Shown: positions 24,903 to 33,839, counted from the stretch's first letter. The stretch: 64,000 nucleotides of DNA from Micromonospora sediminicola (GCF_900089585.1 NZ_FLRH01000003.1:3486501-3550500), one strand, 5' to 3'. Program-made: numbers and translations. The notes: generated by a model from the sequence alone, not told the origin.

Positions 24903-26216
24903 GTGGAGCCGGTGGACCTGGCCGTCACGACGCTGCACGGCAGCGTCGACGACCCCGCGCTGAACTCGATGAACTTCCTCAACGAGGTGGCGCAGCACTA
25001 CCCGGAGGCGGTGTCACTGGCAGCCGGCCGGCCCTACGAGGAGTTCTTCGACTCGGCGCTGCTGCACGCGCACCTGGACCGGTTCCGCCGGCACCTCGCC
25101 GACGACCTCGGGCTGGACCGGGCGCAGGTCGACCGCACGCTGTTGCAGTACGGGCGGACCAAGGGGATCGTGCACCACCTGATCGCCCGACACCTGGCCG
25201 TGGACGAGCGGATGACCGTCGACCCGGAGACGATCGTGGTGACGGTCGGCTGCCAGGAGGCCATGTTCCTGGTGCTGCGCGCGCTGCGGGCCGACCCGGC
25301 CGACGTGCTGTTCGCGGTCGCACCCACGTACGTCGGGCTCACCGGCGCGGCCCGCCTGGTCGACCTGCCGGTGCGCCCGGTGGCCGGCGGGCCGGACGGG
25401 GTGGACCTGGCCGACCTGCGCGCCGGGGTGCGCCGGGCCCGCGCCGAAGGGCTGCGGCCCCGGGCCTGCTACGTGATGCCGGACTTCGCCAACCCGTCCG
25501 GGGTCAGCATGGACACCGCGCACCGCCGCCGGCTGCTGGACCTGGCCGCCGCCGAGGACCTGCTGCTGATCGAGGACAACCCGTACGGCCTGTTTCCGGC
25601 GGCCGGCACGGACCGGCGGCCGACGCTCAAGGCGCTGGACACCGCGCGGCGGGTGGTCTACCTCGGCTCGTTCGCCAAGACCGTGCTGCCCGGCGCGCGC
25701 GTCGGCTACGTGGTCGCCGACCAGCGGGTGGGTGGCTCCGACGGCACGGTCGGCCCGCTCGCCGACCAGCTCGCGAAGATCAAGAGCATGGTCACGGTGA
25801 ACACCTCGCCGATCAGCCAGGCGGTGATCGGGGGCGCGCTGCTGGCGCACGACTGCTCGCTGGTGGCCGCGAACGTGCGGGAGCGGGCCGCGTACGCCCG
25901 CAACCTGGGTCACCTGGTCGACGGCCTGGCGCGGCGCTTCCCGGCCGGCGGGCCGGTGCGCTGGACCGTGCCGGCCGGCGGCTTCTTCGTGGTGGTCACC
26001 GTGCCGTTCCCGGTGGACGACGCGCTGCTGCACCGCTCGGCCCGCGAGTACGGCCTGCTCTGGACGCCGATGGCGCACTTCTACGACGCCGGCACGCCGG
26101 TGCGCGCGCTGCGCCTGTCGGTGAGCGCGGTCACGCCGGCGCAGATCGACCTGGGCCTGGACCGGCTCGCCGCGCTGGTCGGCGACGTGACGGCCGGCGT
26201 GGGCGCACCGGCGTGA
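24903..26216 (+). CDS. hpgT: HpgT-like PLP aminotransferase
   Basis: A 437-residue fold-type I aminotransferase. The N-terminal LNSMNFLNEVAQHYPEAVSLAAGRPYEEFF closely resembles HpgT/DpgT enzymes of glycopeptide clusters. The PLP lysine is in GSFAKTVLPGARVGY, with DFANPSG and IEDNPYG before it. HpgT transaminates 4-hydroxybenzoylformate to L-4-hydroxyphenylglycine with tyrosine as donor. GTG 24903 begins 1 base after the oxidase stop. Together with HmaS and Hmo it closes the hydroxyphenylglycine cycle. It is the last gene of the apparent cluster. Confidence 0.82.
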   Translation: MEPVDLAVTTLHGSVDDPALNSMNFLNEVAQHYPEAVSLAAGRPYEEFFDSALLHAHLDRFRRHLADDLGLDRAQVDRTLLQYGRTKGIVHHLIARHLAVDERMTVDPETIVVTVGCQEAMFLVLRALRADPADVLFAVAPTYVGLTGAARLVDLPVRPVAGGPDGVDLADLRAGVRRARAEGLRPRACYVMPDFANPSGVSMDTAHRRRLLDLAAAEDLLLIEDNPYGLFPAAGTDRRPTLKALDTARRVVYLGSFAKTVLPGARVGYVVADQRVGGSDGTVGPLADQLAKIKSMVTVNTSPISQAVIGGALLAHDCSLVAANVRERAAYARNLGHLVDGLARRFPAGGPVRWTVPAGGFFVVVTVPFPVDDALLHRSAREYGLLWTPMAHFYDAGTPVRALRLSVSAVTPAQIDLGLDRLAALVGDVTAGVGAPA

Positions 26217-26285
26217 CGGCGCACTGTCGCCGTTCCGGCACCACCCGTGTTCCCCGGGACGGTGCGGTCCGTTGATAATGGACGG

Positions 26286-26537
26286 ATGGTTGCCTGGGAG
26301 TACGCGTTGCTGGTCCGTCGCTATCAGGGGCAGGGCCGCAATTTCCACGTCACGTTCGTCTGGTACGGCCCGGACGGCTCGCGCTCCGACGTGACCGCGT
26401 ACGGCGACACCGCGATCGCCCACCTCAACCGGGTCGGCCGCGAGGGCTGGGAGCTGGTCTCCGCCGCCGAGGACGTGAACAACGTGCAGGGCAGCACCGA
26501 GGTGCACCGCTACCACCTCAAGCGCCCGCTGCGCTGA
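26286..26537 (+). CDS. Small DUF4177-like protein
   Basis: An 83-residue protein from ATG 26286. The pattern WEYALLV... followed by AIAHLNRVGREGWELVSAAEDV matches the DUF4177 signature (aromatic start, then LN..G.EGWELV). Function unknown. It may be a compact beta-alpha protein. It stands alone 70 bases after hpgT and 39 bases before the ribulokinase gene and is unlikely to be part of the pathway. Confidence 0.72.
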   Translation: MVAWEYALLVRRYQGQGRNFHVTFVWYGPDGSRSDVTAYGDTAIAHLNRVGREGWELVSAAEDVNNVQGSTEVHRYHLKRPLR

Positions 26538-26576
26538 CCCGATAGCGTCTCCCCGCCGGCAGGGGAGGGGACAGCC

Positions 26577-28250
26577 ATGGGTCGGTTCGTGGTCGGGGTG
26601 GACCTGGGCACGCTCTCCGGGCGGGCCGTCGTGGTCGACGTGGTCGACGGCGCCGAGCGGGGCAGCGCGGTGCACACCTACCGGCACGGGGTGCTGACCG
26701 AGCGGCTCCCCGGCGGGCCGGCGCTGCCGCCCGGCTGGGCGCTGCAGGACCCGGCCGACCACGTGGAGGTGCTGCGGACCGCCGTGCCCGCCGCCGTCCG
26801 CGCCGCCGGGATCGACCCGGCCGAGGTGGTCGGCGTCGGGGTGGACGCCACCTCGTGCACGGTGCTGCCCACCCTGGCCGACGGCACCCCGCTCGCCGAG
26901 CTGCCCGACCTGCGGGACCGGCCGCACGCCTGGCCGAAGCTCTGGAAGCACCACGCCGCCCAGCGGCAGGCCGAGCGGATCACCGCCCTGGCCGGGGCGC
27001 GCGGCGAGGGCTGGCTGACCCGCTACGGCGGCCGGGTGTCCGCCGAGTGGCAGCTGGCCAAGGCGCTGGAGGCGCTGGAGGAGGACCCGGCCGTGTTCCA
27101 CCGGGCCCAACACTGGGTGGAGACGGCGGACTGGCTGGTCCGGCGGTTGTGCGGGCGGGCCACCCGCAACGCCTCCGCCGCCGGGTTCAAGGGACTGCGG
27201 CAGGACGGCCGCGACCCGGACGCCGGCTTCCTCGCCGCGCTGCACCCGGAGCTGCCCGACCTGCTGGCGAAGCTGGACCACGGCCCGCTGCTGCCGCCGG
27301 CCGCCCGCGCGGGCCTGCTGACCGAGGAGGCGGCCGGCTGGACCGGCCTGCCCGCCGGCGTCCCGGTCGCGGCCGGGGCCATCGACGCGCACGTGACCGC
27401 GGCGGCGGCCCGGACGGTCGCGCCGGGCCGGATGCTCGCCGTCCTCGGCACCAGTACCTGCCTGATCCTGAACGCGGAGCACCGGCACGAGGTGCCCGGC
27501 GTCTGCGGGGTGGTCGCGGACGGGGTGACCGCCGGCCACTGGGGGTACGAGGCCGGGCAGAGCGGGGTCGGCGACATCTTCGCCTGGTACGTCGAGCGCG
27601 GGCTGCCCGCCGCGTACGCCGAGGAGGCCGCCCGGCGCGGCCTGTCGCCGCAGGACCTGCTGGACGCGCTCGCCGCCGACCAGCCGGTCGGCGGGCACGG
27701 GCTGCTGGCGCTGGACTGGCACAGCGGCAACCGTTCGGTGCTGATGGACCACGAGCTGAGCGGCGTGCTGGTCGGGCTCACGCTGGCCACCCGGCCGGAG
27801 GACATCTGGCGGGCGTTGCTGGAGGCGACCGCGTTCGGCGCCCGCACCGTGCTCGAGGCGTTCGGGTCCGCCGGGCTGGCCGTGGACGAGCTGACCGTGG
27901 CCGGTGGTCTCACCGCGAACCGGTTGCTGCTGCGCGTCTACGCCGACGTGCTGCGCCGCCCGCTGCACGTGCTGGCCACCGCGCACCCGGCCGCGCTGGG
28001 CGCGGCGATCCACGCGGCGGTCGCCGCCGGCGTGTACCCGGACGTGGAGCGCGCCTCGGCGGCCATGGGCGCTGCCCACCGCGAGACGGTCCAGCCGGAC
28101 CCGGCCCGCGCCGACGCCTACGACGACCTGTACGCCGACTACCGCGCCCTGCACGACCACTTCGGCCGGGGCGGCACCGACCTCCTGCACCGCCTCCACG
28201 CCCGCCGCGCCCCCCGTCCCGCCCCGGCCGACCCGTCCTCCCCGGGGTGA
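26577..28250 (+). CDS. araB: Ribulokinase (FGGY carbohydrate kinase)
   Basis: A 557-residue FGGY kinase that phosphorylates L-ribulose (or a related pentulose) with ATP. N-terminal phosphate motif VGVDLGTLSGRAVVVD, GVGVDATSCT, a central AGAIDAHVTAAAA with the catalytic Asp, HWGYEAGQSGVGDIF and the adenosine motif TVAGGLTANRLLLRVYADV. Length and the LDWHSGNRS segment fit AraB rather than xylulokinase. Strong ribosome site aggggaggggac. No araA/araD is adjacent. The GH43 arabinanase at 59-61 kb is the only other arabinose-related gene in the window. Confidence 0.87.
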   Translation: MGRFVVGVDLGTLSGRAVVVDVVDGAERGSAVHTYRHGVLTERLPGGPALPPGWALQDPADHVEVLRTAVPAAVRAAGIDPAEVVGVGVDATSCTVLPTLADGTPLAELPDLRDRPHAWPKLWKHHAAQRQAERITALAGARGEGWLTRYGGRVSAEWQLAKALEALEEDPAVFHRAQHWVETADWLVRRLCGRATRNASAAGFKGLRQDGRDPDAGFLAALHPELPDLLAKLDHGPLLPPAARAGLLTEEAAGWTGLPAGVPVAAGAIDAHVTAAAARTVAPGRMLAVLGTSTCLILNAEHRHEVPGVCGVVADGVTAGHWGYEAGQSGVGDIFAWYVERGLPAAYAEEAARRGLSPQDLLDALAADQPVGGHGLLALDWHSGNRSVLMDHELSGVLVGLTLATRPEDIWRALLEATAFGARTVLEAFGSAGLAVDELTVAGGLTANRLLLRVYADVLRRPLHVLATAHPAALGAAIHAAVAAGVYPDVERASAAMGAAHRETVQPDPARADAYDDLYADYRALHDHFGRGGTDLLHRLHARRAPRPAPADPSSPG

Positions 28251-28295
28251 CCAGGGAGTTCGGGTCGGCGGCGGCGGTGGCTGGTCGGGTCGAGG

Positions 28296-29732
28296 TCAGG
28301 CCAGGTCGACGGTGGGGTAGAGGGGGAAGGGGGTGAGCAGGTCGGCGGCCTGCTTGCCGACCTGCTCGGCGACCGCCGGGTCGAGGACGTACTTCGCCTT
28401 CGACGCGGCGCCGTCCGGGCCGGTGCCGGCCGTGGTCTGGCTGAGCACGGTGTGGATCAGCTCGGCGGTGGCGTCCATCTCGGTGGTGCCGAGCCCCCGG
28501 GTGGTCAGCGCCGGGGTGCCGATCCGGATGCCGGAGGTGTACCAGGCGCCGTTCGGGTCCTGCGGCACCGCGTTGCGGTTGGTCACGATGCCGGAGTCGA
28601 GCAGCGCCTGCTCGGCCTGCCGCCCGGTCAGCCCGTAGTTGGACACGTCGATGAGCACCAGGTGGTTGTCGGTGCCGCCGGTGACCAGCGTCGCGCCCCG
28701 GCGCAGCAGCCCGTCGGCGAGGGCCTGGGCGTTGTCGACGATCCGCTGGGCGTAGTCGGCGAAGTCGGGGCGCCGGGCCTCGGCCAGCGCGACCGCCTTG
28801 GCGGCCATCACGTGCGGCAGCGGGCCGCCGAGCACCATCGGGCAGCCCCGGTCGACCTGGTCGGCCAGCTCCGGACCGCAGAGCACCATGCCGCCGCGCG
28901 GGCCGCGCAGCGACTTGTGCGTGGTGGTGGTGACGATGTGCGCGTGCGGCACCGGGTCGAAGTCGCCGGTGAAGACCTTGCCGGCGACCAGCCCGGCGAA
29001 GTGCGCCATGTCCACCATGAAGGTGGCGCCGACCGAGTCGGCGATCTCCCGCATGATCCGGAAGTTGACCTTCCGGGGGTACGCCGAGTAGCCGGCGACC
29101 AGGATCAGCGGCCGGAACTCGCGGGCCGCCTCGGCCACCCGGTCGTAGTCGATCAGCCCGGTCGCCGGGTCGGTGCCGTAGCTGCGCTGGTCGAACATCT
29201 TGCCGGAGATGTTCGGCCGGAAACCGTGGGTGAGGTGGCCGCCGGCGTCCAGCGACATGCCGAGCATCCGCTGGTCGCCCAGCTCCCGGCGCAGCGCGAA
29301 CCAGTCCGCCTCGGTGAGGTCGTTGACGTGACGGGCCTGGGCCCTCTTCAGCGCGGGGGACTCGACCCGGTCGGCCAGGATCGCCCAGAAGGCGACCAGG
29401 TTGGCGTCGATGCCGGAGTGCGGCTGCACGTACGCGTGGGTGGCGCCGAACAGCTCCCGGGCGTGCTCGGCGGCGAGCGCCTCGACGGTGTCCACGTTCT
29501 GGCAGCCGGCGTAGAAGCGCCGACCGACGGTGCCCTCGGCGTACTTGTCGCTGAACCAGTTGCCCATGGTCAGCAGGGTCGCGGGGGAGGCGTAGTTCTC
29601 GCTGGCGATGAGCTTCAGCGACTCGCGTTGGTCGGCCAGCTCCGCGCCGATGGCGTCGGCCACCCGCGGCTCGACGGCGCGGATCACCTCCAGCGCGCTG
29701 CGGAAGGCGGTGGACTCGGCGTTGGGCGACAT
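28296..29732 (-). CDS. glyA: Serine hydroxymethyltransferase
   Basis: A 478-residue PLP enzyme interconverting serine and glycine with tetrahydrofolate. Visible: [13 protein letters not shown] (about 40-52), [25 protein letters not shown] and the PLP lysine in [17 protein letters not shown] 29732 has an AGGAGG ribosome site at ideal distance, so it is preferred over an ATG at 29774 that lies within the upstream riboswitch. It is longer than typical GlyA (about 420 residues), as in the extended actinobacterial forms. Expression is probably controlled by the ZTP-type riboswitch just upstream. Confidence 0.95.
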   Translation of the reverse strand: MSPNAESTAFRSALEVIRAVEPRVADAIGAELADQRESLKLIASENYASPATLLTMGNWFSDKYAEGTVGRRFYAGCQNVDTVEALAAEHARELFGATHAYVQPHSGIDANLVAFWAILADRVESPALKRAQARHVNDLTEADWFALRRELGDQRMLGMSLDAGGHLTHGFRPNISGKMFDQRSYGTDPATGLIDYDRVAEAAREFRPLILVAGYSAYPRKVNFRIMREIADSVGATFMVDMAHFAGLVAGKVFTGDFDPVPHAHIVTTTTHKSLRGPRGGMVLCGPELADQVDRGCPMVLGGPLPHVMAAKAVALAEARRPDFADYAQRIVDNAQALADGLLRRGATLVTGGTDNHLVLIDVSNYGLTGRQAEQALLDSGIVTNRNAVPQDPNGAWYTSGIRIGTPALTTRGLGTTEMDATAELIHTVLSQTTAGTGPDGAASKAKYVLDPAVAEQVGKQAADLLTPFPLYPTVDLA

Positions 29733-29751
29733 GCGACCTCCTGGTGACGTG

Positions 29752-29840
29752 CGGAAGGCCCAGGCGCTCGGCATGCGTCCTCATGACGAGGCCGCTCCCC
29801 GATGGTGCTCCATCTCCGCGCGCCAGTCACGGCCCGCGCC
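29752..29840 (-). ncRNA. ZTP (pfl-motif) riboswitch upstream of glyA
   Basis: On the minus strand the leader contains CCGTGACTGGCG (29832 to 29821), then a stem-loop with GATGG/CCATC and GGGGAGCG, and finally GCCGAGCGCCTGGGC (about 29772-29758). These are the conserved joining regions of the ZTP/ZMP-sensing pfl riboswitch, which commonly precedes glyA, folD and pur genes. About 20 bases separate its 3' end from the glyA start, enough for a translational or terminator switch. This predicts glyA induction when 10-formyl-THF is low. Confidence 0.82.
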
Positions 29841-29957
29841 GATCCTACCGGGTGGGCCCGCGCCGGACCTGCGGGGTTGGGCCGCCCCTCGTGGGGCACA
29901 TCCGGTGCGGGGCCGGTCCGCGACGGCGGGTCGCCCCGCCGGAGAGGAGGCACGAGC

Positions 29958-30764
29958 ATGACCACACCGACCACCGGGCGGCCGCTCGCCGTGGTGACCG
30001 GCGCGTCCAGCGGCATCGGGTACGAGTTGGCCGTCCAGTTCGTCGAGCACGGGTACGACGTGGTGGTCGCCGCCGAGGACGCGGCGATCGAGACTACGGC
30101 CCGCGACCTGCGGCGCGACGGCGGCCCGGAGGTGCATCCGGTCCGGGCGGACCTGGCCACGCCGGAGGGGGTGGAGCAGCTGGCCGGGGCGGTGACCGGG
30201 CAGGGGCGTCCGGTCGACGCGCTGGCGCTGAACGCCGGGCGGGGCGCGGGCGGGGACTTCGTCGGCGGCACCGACCTGGCCGACGAGCTGACCGTGATCG
30301 ACCTGAACGTGCGCTCGACCGTGCACCTGGCCAAGCTGCTCCTGCCGGACATGGTGCGCCGGGGCGCCGGGCGGGTGCTGTTCACCTCGTCCATCGCGGC
30401 CACCATGCCGGGGGCGTACCAGGCGGTCTACAACGCCTCGAAGTCGTTCGTGCAGTCCTTCGCCGAGGGGGTGCGCAACGAGCTGAAGGACAGCGGCGTC
30501 ACGGTGACGTCGTTGATGCCGGGCCCGACCGACACGCAGTTCTTCGACCGGGCCGACATGGAGGACACCCGGGTCGGCCAGGGGAAGAAGGACGACCCCC
30601 GGAAGGTGGCCGAGGATGCGTTCGAGGCCCTGATGAAGGGGGAGCACAAGGTGGCCGCCGGGTCGCTGGTGAACAAGGTCCAGGTGGCGGCCGGCAAGAT
30701 CGTCCCGGACCGGTTGAAGGCCGAGCAGCACCGGAAGATGGCCGAGCCCGGCTCGGGCGACTGA
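29958..30764 (+). CDS. Short-chain dehydrogenase/reductase (SDR)
   Basis: A 268-residue NAD(P)-dependent oxidoreductase. Cofactor motif TGASSGIG (residues 14-21), NAG (93 region), catalytic Ser in LFTSSIAATMPG and YNASK with the Tyr-Lys pair. The C-terminus (MKGEHKVAAGSLVNKVQVAAGKIVPD) resembles SDR 'oxidoreductase, DltE/YqjQ-like' proteins. ATG 29958 follows ggagaggaggcacgagc. Start regions of this gene and glyA are divergent across the riboswitch. Substrate unknown. Confidence 0.88.
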   Translation: MTTPTTGRPLAVVTGASSGIGYELAVQFVEHGYDVVVAAEDAAIETTARDLRRDGGPEVHPVRADLATPEGVEQLAGAVTGQGRPVDALALNAGRGAGGDFVGGTDLADELTVIDLNVRSTVHLAKLLLPDMVRRGAGRVLFTSSIAATMPGAYQAVYNASKSFVQSFAEGVRNELKDSGVTVTSLMPGPTDTQFFDRADMEDTRVGQGKKDDPRKVAEDAFEALMKGEHKVAAGSLVNKVQVAAGKIVPDRLKAEQHRKMAEPGSGD

Positions 30765-30772
30765 GCGATCGG

Positions 30773-30829
30773 ATGCAAGGAAGGGTCCCTTATTAACGCC
30801 AGGCGTTAATAAGGGACCCTTCCTTGCAT
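30773..30829. repeat. Perfect palindrome, family A copy 1 (likely bidirectional terminator)
   Basis: Arms of 28 bases (30773-30800 and 30802-30829), beginning ATGCAAGGAAGGGTCCC and ending TTATTAACGCC towards the centre, are perfectly complementary around a single base. It fills the gap between convergent SDR and hemerythrin genes. The same core (AAGGAAGGG.CCC..TTAACGCC) appears in altered form at 53774-53813 and inside a P450 gene at 62651-62706. Confidence 0.85.
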
Positions 30830-30831
30830 TC

Positions 30832-31332
30832 TCAGGCGACCACGGCGTCCCGCGACTTCTTCAGCGCCTTCGGCTCGGTCGGCGTCGTCGGGGCCTTCGG
30901 CCGCAGGTCGAGCATCCGCTGGCCGATCTCCTGGAGCTGGTTACGCCCGAGCGCCTCCCGGACCTTCGGGAACCACTCCTGCTCCTCCTCCTCGACGTGG
31001 TGCAGCACGTTCTCGATCAGCACCGTCGTCTTCGCCACGTACCGTTCGTCGTCGGCGTCCATGGTGAACAGCTCGAAGCAGAGCACGTCCGCGACGTGGT
31101 GCTCCTCGTACGACTCGAGGATGTCGTCCTCGACGTCCGGCACCAGCTTGCGGACCTCGGGGTACATCACCTCGTTCTCCAGGTAGGTGTGCACCGTCAG
31201 GGCTTCGAGGATCTGCGTGACGATCTTCCCGCGCGCGCTCGCCGGGCCGTCCTCGGCGTCCTGGAACGCCTTGAACAGGCGGCGGATCTCCTTGTGGTCC
31301 TCCTTGAGCAGGACGATCGCGTCGGTGGACAC
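30832..31332 (-). CDS. Hemerythrin HHE-domain protein
   Basis: A 166-residue four-helix-bundle protein with the diiron ligand pattern: LLKEDHKEIRRLF (H about 13), TVHTYLENEVMYPEV (H about 48, E about 52), YEEHHVADVL (H about 79) and HHVEEEEQEWFP (H about 111, E about 115). Such cytosolic hemerythrins bind O2, NO or iron and act in oxidative or nitrosative stress. The Lys/Pro-rich C-terminal tail is probably disordered. It stands alone. Confidence 0.92.
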   Translation of the reverse strand: MSTDAIVLLKEDHKEIRRLFKAFQDAEDGPASARGKIVTQILEALTVHTYLENEVMYPEVRKLVPDVEDDILESYEEHHVADVLCFELFTMDADDERYVAKTTVLIENVLHHVEEEEQEWFPKVREALGRNQLQEIGQRMLDLRPKAPTTPTEPKALKKSRDAVVA

Positions 31333-31400
31333 CGGTGCCTCCTAGGGTCGACTGATGTCGGCCCCCCTACCCCCGACCGGATCGGCACAAACCGCGCGGA

Positions 31401-32264
31401 TCACACCGTGGCCAGCGTGTACGGGATCTCGTCGAGCAGCTCGCGGGCGAGGAAACCGATCCGGCCGTAGCGGGGGACCAGCCGCTGCCCGCTGACCGCG
31501 TGCGCGAACGCGGCCCAGCAGGCGGCCTGCGCCGGGTCGGCGCCCCGGGAGAGCAGCCCGGCCAGCAGGCCGGCGCGCACGTCGCCGCTGCCGGAGGTGC
31601 CCAGCCCGGCGTCCCCGCTCTCCTCCCGCCAGGCCCGGCCGTCCGGGGTGGCGATGTGGCCGTAGAGCGAGACCACCGCGTCGTAGCGGCCGGCCAGCTC
31701 GATCGCCTCGGCGTCCAGGTCGTCGCCGGGGTCGCGGTCGAGCAGGTGACGGGCCTCGGTGAGGTTGGGGGTCAGCACCACCCTGCGGCCCGAGCCGACC
31801 AGCAGGTCCGGCTCGTGGCTGAGCGCGCCGAGCGCGTACGCGTCGAGCACCAGCGCGGTCTCCGGGCCGGCCGCGTCGAGGACCAGACGCAGCAGCTCCG
31901 TGGTGGTGTCGATGTCGTTCAGCCCGGGGCCGACCGCCACCACGTCCGCGTCGGCGACCAGCCCGCCGAGCAGGTCGCCGGGATCGCCCCGGACCGCGCC
32001 GTCGCGGTTCTCCGGCAGGCCGACCACCAACGCCTCGGGCACCTGGATGCTGAGCGCGGCGGCGGTGGACTCGGCGGCGGCGAGTTGCAGCACGCCGGCG
32101 CCGGCGCGCAGCGCGGCCACGCCGGCCAGCAGCACCGCCCCGGGCGTGAACCGGGAGCCGCCGACGACCAGCACCGTGCCCCGTGCCTCCTTGCCGCCGG
32201 TCGGTACGGGCAGCGCCCAGTCCCGCAGCAGCGCGGGGGTGATCACGTCAGACCGGCTCGGCAT
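31401..32264 (-). CDS. nnrD: ADP/ATP-dependent NAD(P)H-hydrate dehydratase (carbohydrate-kinase-like)
   Basis: A 287-residue ribokinase-fold protein that repairs hydrated NAD(P)HX. Segments: TVLVVGGSRFTPGAVLLAGVAALRAGAGVLQLA (NnrD N-terminal signature), VAVGPGL, VVLTPNLTEARHLL and GTSGSGDVRAGLLAGLL (catalytic Asp). No N-terminal epimerase (NnrE) domain is present, so it is a stand-alone dehydratase. It overlaps the upstream phosphatase gene by 17 bases, implying coupling. Confidence 0.88.
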   Translation of the reverse strand: MPSRSDVITPALLRDWALPVPTGGKEARGTVLVVGGSRFTPGAVLLAGVAALRAGAGVLQLAAAESTAAALSIQVPEALVVGLPENRDGAVRGDPGDLLGGLVADADVVAVGPGLNDIDTTTELLRLVLDAAGPETALVLDAYALGALSHEPDLLVGSGRRVVLTPNLTEARHLLDRDPGDDLDAEAIELAGRYDAVVSLYGHIATPDGRAWREESGDAGLGTSGSGDVRAGLLAGLLSRGADPAQAACWAAFAHAVSGQRLVPRYGRIGFLARELLDEIPYTLATV

Positions 32265-32979
32265 GGACCTCGTCCTCCCTGGTGGGTTGCGCCCCCTGCC
32301 GGTGCAGGTGGGTGACGTCGTTGAACAGCTCCGGCGTGAGGCGGCCGGACTCGTCGGCGCGCCAGCCGGTGACCGAGCAGTTGGCGATCACGTGGTCACG
32401 GGTGAGCGCCATCAACTCCTCCTCGGTGAGCCCTTCCACCAGGTAGCGCAGCAGGAACACCAACGCGTCGTGGCCGAACAGCAGCACCCGTCCGCCCTCG
32501 TGGTCGCGGCGCAGGTCGCCCAGCAGGGCCCGCAGCCGCAGCGCCACGTCGGTCCAGGACTCGCCGCCCGGCGGGCGGTAGTAGAACTTGCCGAGCCGGG
32601 CGCGTCGCTCGGCCTCCTCGGGGTGGCGCCGGCGCACGCCGTGGCCGGTCAACCCGTCGAGGATGCCCAGCTCCCGGTCGCGCAGCCGTTCGTCGCGGCT
32701 CATCGGCACGCCGGTCCCGGCCAGGGCCAGCTCGGCGGTGCGCACCGCCCGCAGGTACGGCGACACCACCGCCACGTCCGGCCGGCGCCCCTCGGGCAGG
32801 CCGGCCAGCCACCGGCCGGTCGCCCGGGCCTGCTCCTCGCCGGTCGACGACAGCGGCACGTCCGCGTCCCGGTGGGTGAGGTCGATCAGCTCGGCGCCGG
32901 ACGTCTCGGCCGCGGTGGCCGCCACGTTCGCCGTGCTCTCGCCGTGCCGGACGATCCAGAGCGATGCCAACTCCGCCAT
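32248..32979 (-). CDS. Histidine phosphatase (phosphoglycerate mutase-like)
   Basis: A 243-residue member of the histidine phosphatase superfamily: catalytic RHGESTAN (His about 11), VVSPYLRAVRTAE with the second phosphate-binding Arg, GGESWTDVALRL, and LLFGHDALVFLLRYLVEG with the second catalytic His. ATG 32979 is chosen at the RHGE-proximal Met; longer readings add no homologous residues. Substrate unknown. It is coupled to the NAD(P)HX dehydratase. Confidence 0.9.
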   Translation of the reverse strand: MAELASLWIVRHGESTANVAATAAETSGAELIDLTHRDADVPLSSTGEEQARATGRWLAGLPEGRRPDVAVVSPYLRAVRTAELALAGTGVPMSRDERLRDRELGILDGLTGHGVRRRHPEEAERRARLGKFYYRPPGGESWTDVALRLRALLGDLRRDHEGGRVLLFGHDALVFLLRYLVEGLTEEELMALTRDHVIANCSVTGWRADESGRLTPELFNDVTHLHRQGAQPTREDEVHAEPV

Positions 32980-33094
32980 GCGGCCTCCGGTACCCGGGGT
33001 CCGGGACGGGTAACCGTGCCGGTCGCCACCGTGCGTGAACGGGGCGGGAAGGGGTAAGCGGCCGGTTCCGGAAGTCGACACAGGGAGGTGTGCC

Positions 33095-33334
33095 GTGGCG
33101 ACCATGGTCCGTGAGCCGATGAGCCCGGTGAAGGACAAGAACTACGACCTGATCCACGCGCTGCAGATGTCACTCCAGCACATCTGGCAACTGGAGACGT
33201 ACATCGCGGACGCGGAGGACCGGGGCGACTCCGAGCTCGCCACCTGGTTCCGCAAGATCCAGGAGAACAACCGCAAGGCCGGCGACCAGGGCAAGAAGCT
33301 GCTGGCCGAGCGCCTGCAGCGGGAGAACGGCTGA
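33095..33334 (+). CDS. Small conserved helical protein
   Basis: A 79-residue protein from GTG 33095 with a strong site (cagggaggtg) upstream. Residues 15-75 are predicted mostly helical and highly charged (LIHALQMSLQHIWQLETYIADAEDRGDSELATWFRKIQE), resembling a short ferritin- or coiled-coil-type hairpin found in actinobacteria. No defined function. An upstream reading from 33035 is less likely because it lacks a ribosome site. Confidence 0.7.
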   Translation: MATMVREPMSPVKDKNYDLIHALQMSLQHIWQLETYIADAEDRGDSELATWFRKIQENNRKAGDQGKKLLAERLQRENG

Positions 33335-33465
33335 CCGTCTTCCCGATCGGCCGGGTGGGTGCGCCCACCCGGCCGACGCGTGCCCGGGCGAGGGACAGCG
33401 CGGCACGCATCGATCCGGCAGGATGTCCGGCAGGCCGGGGCGGTCCCGGTCGCCGGGGGGCTGGC

Positions 33466-33795
33466 ATGTCGACGGTGGTCCGGGGTCTGCGCGAGGCGCT
33501 GGTGCTCTTCGTGATCGCGGCGGTGGTGATCGCGGTGGCGGTCGGCGTCTGGGTCGCGGTCGCCGGTGGCGACTTCACCGATCGGCTCGGCTTCTCGTTC
33601 ATGCTGGTCGGCCTGCTCATCGGAATGACCGGCGACCTGACGCTGAGCCGGATCGGCATGCTGGACGCGCGGTCCGCGTTCGGCCTCGCCCCCGAGCGCG
33701 ACGACGCCGGCGGCGGGCGGGTCCTGACCGGGGTCGGCGTCTTCCTCTTCGTCTCGGTGCCGCTGATCGTGGTCGGGGCCCTGCTGATCACCTGA
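33466..33795 (+). CDS. Small membrane protein with three hydrophobic segments
   Basis: A 109-residue protein with strongly hydrophobic segments at about 12-33 (LVLFVIAAVVIAVAVGVWVAV), 45-58 (FMLVGLLIGMTG) and 88-108 (LTGVGVFLFVSVPLIVVGALL). A short charged loop (LAPERDDAGGGR) lies before the last. Family not recognised. ATG 33466 is supported by the hydrophobic N-terminus starting soon after; the upstream extension is Arg/Pro-rich shadow sequence. Confidence 0.65.
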   Translation: MSTVVRGLREALVLFVIAAVVIAVAVGVWVAVAGGDFTDRLGFSFMLVGLLIGMTGDLTLSRIGMLDARSAFGLAPERDDAGGGRVLTGVGVFLFVSVPLIVVGALLIT

Positions 33796-33839
33796 CGAGA
33801 TGCCCGCGTGCGGCCGGTCCACGTCGTACGGTGTGGGGC

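Noticed and set aside
25014..28199. Very long minus-strand open frame (over 1000 residues) opposite hpgT and araB
   Set aside because: It is antisense to two well-conserved genes, has the His/Gln/Arg/Gly/Val-rich composition typical of GC-driven shadow frames, and shows no domain motif.
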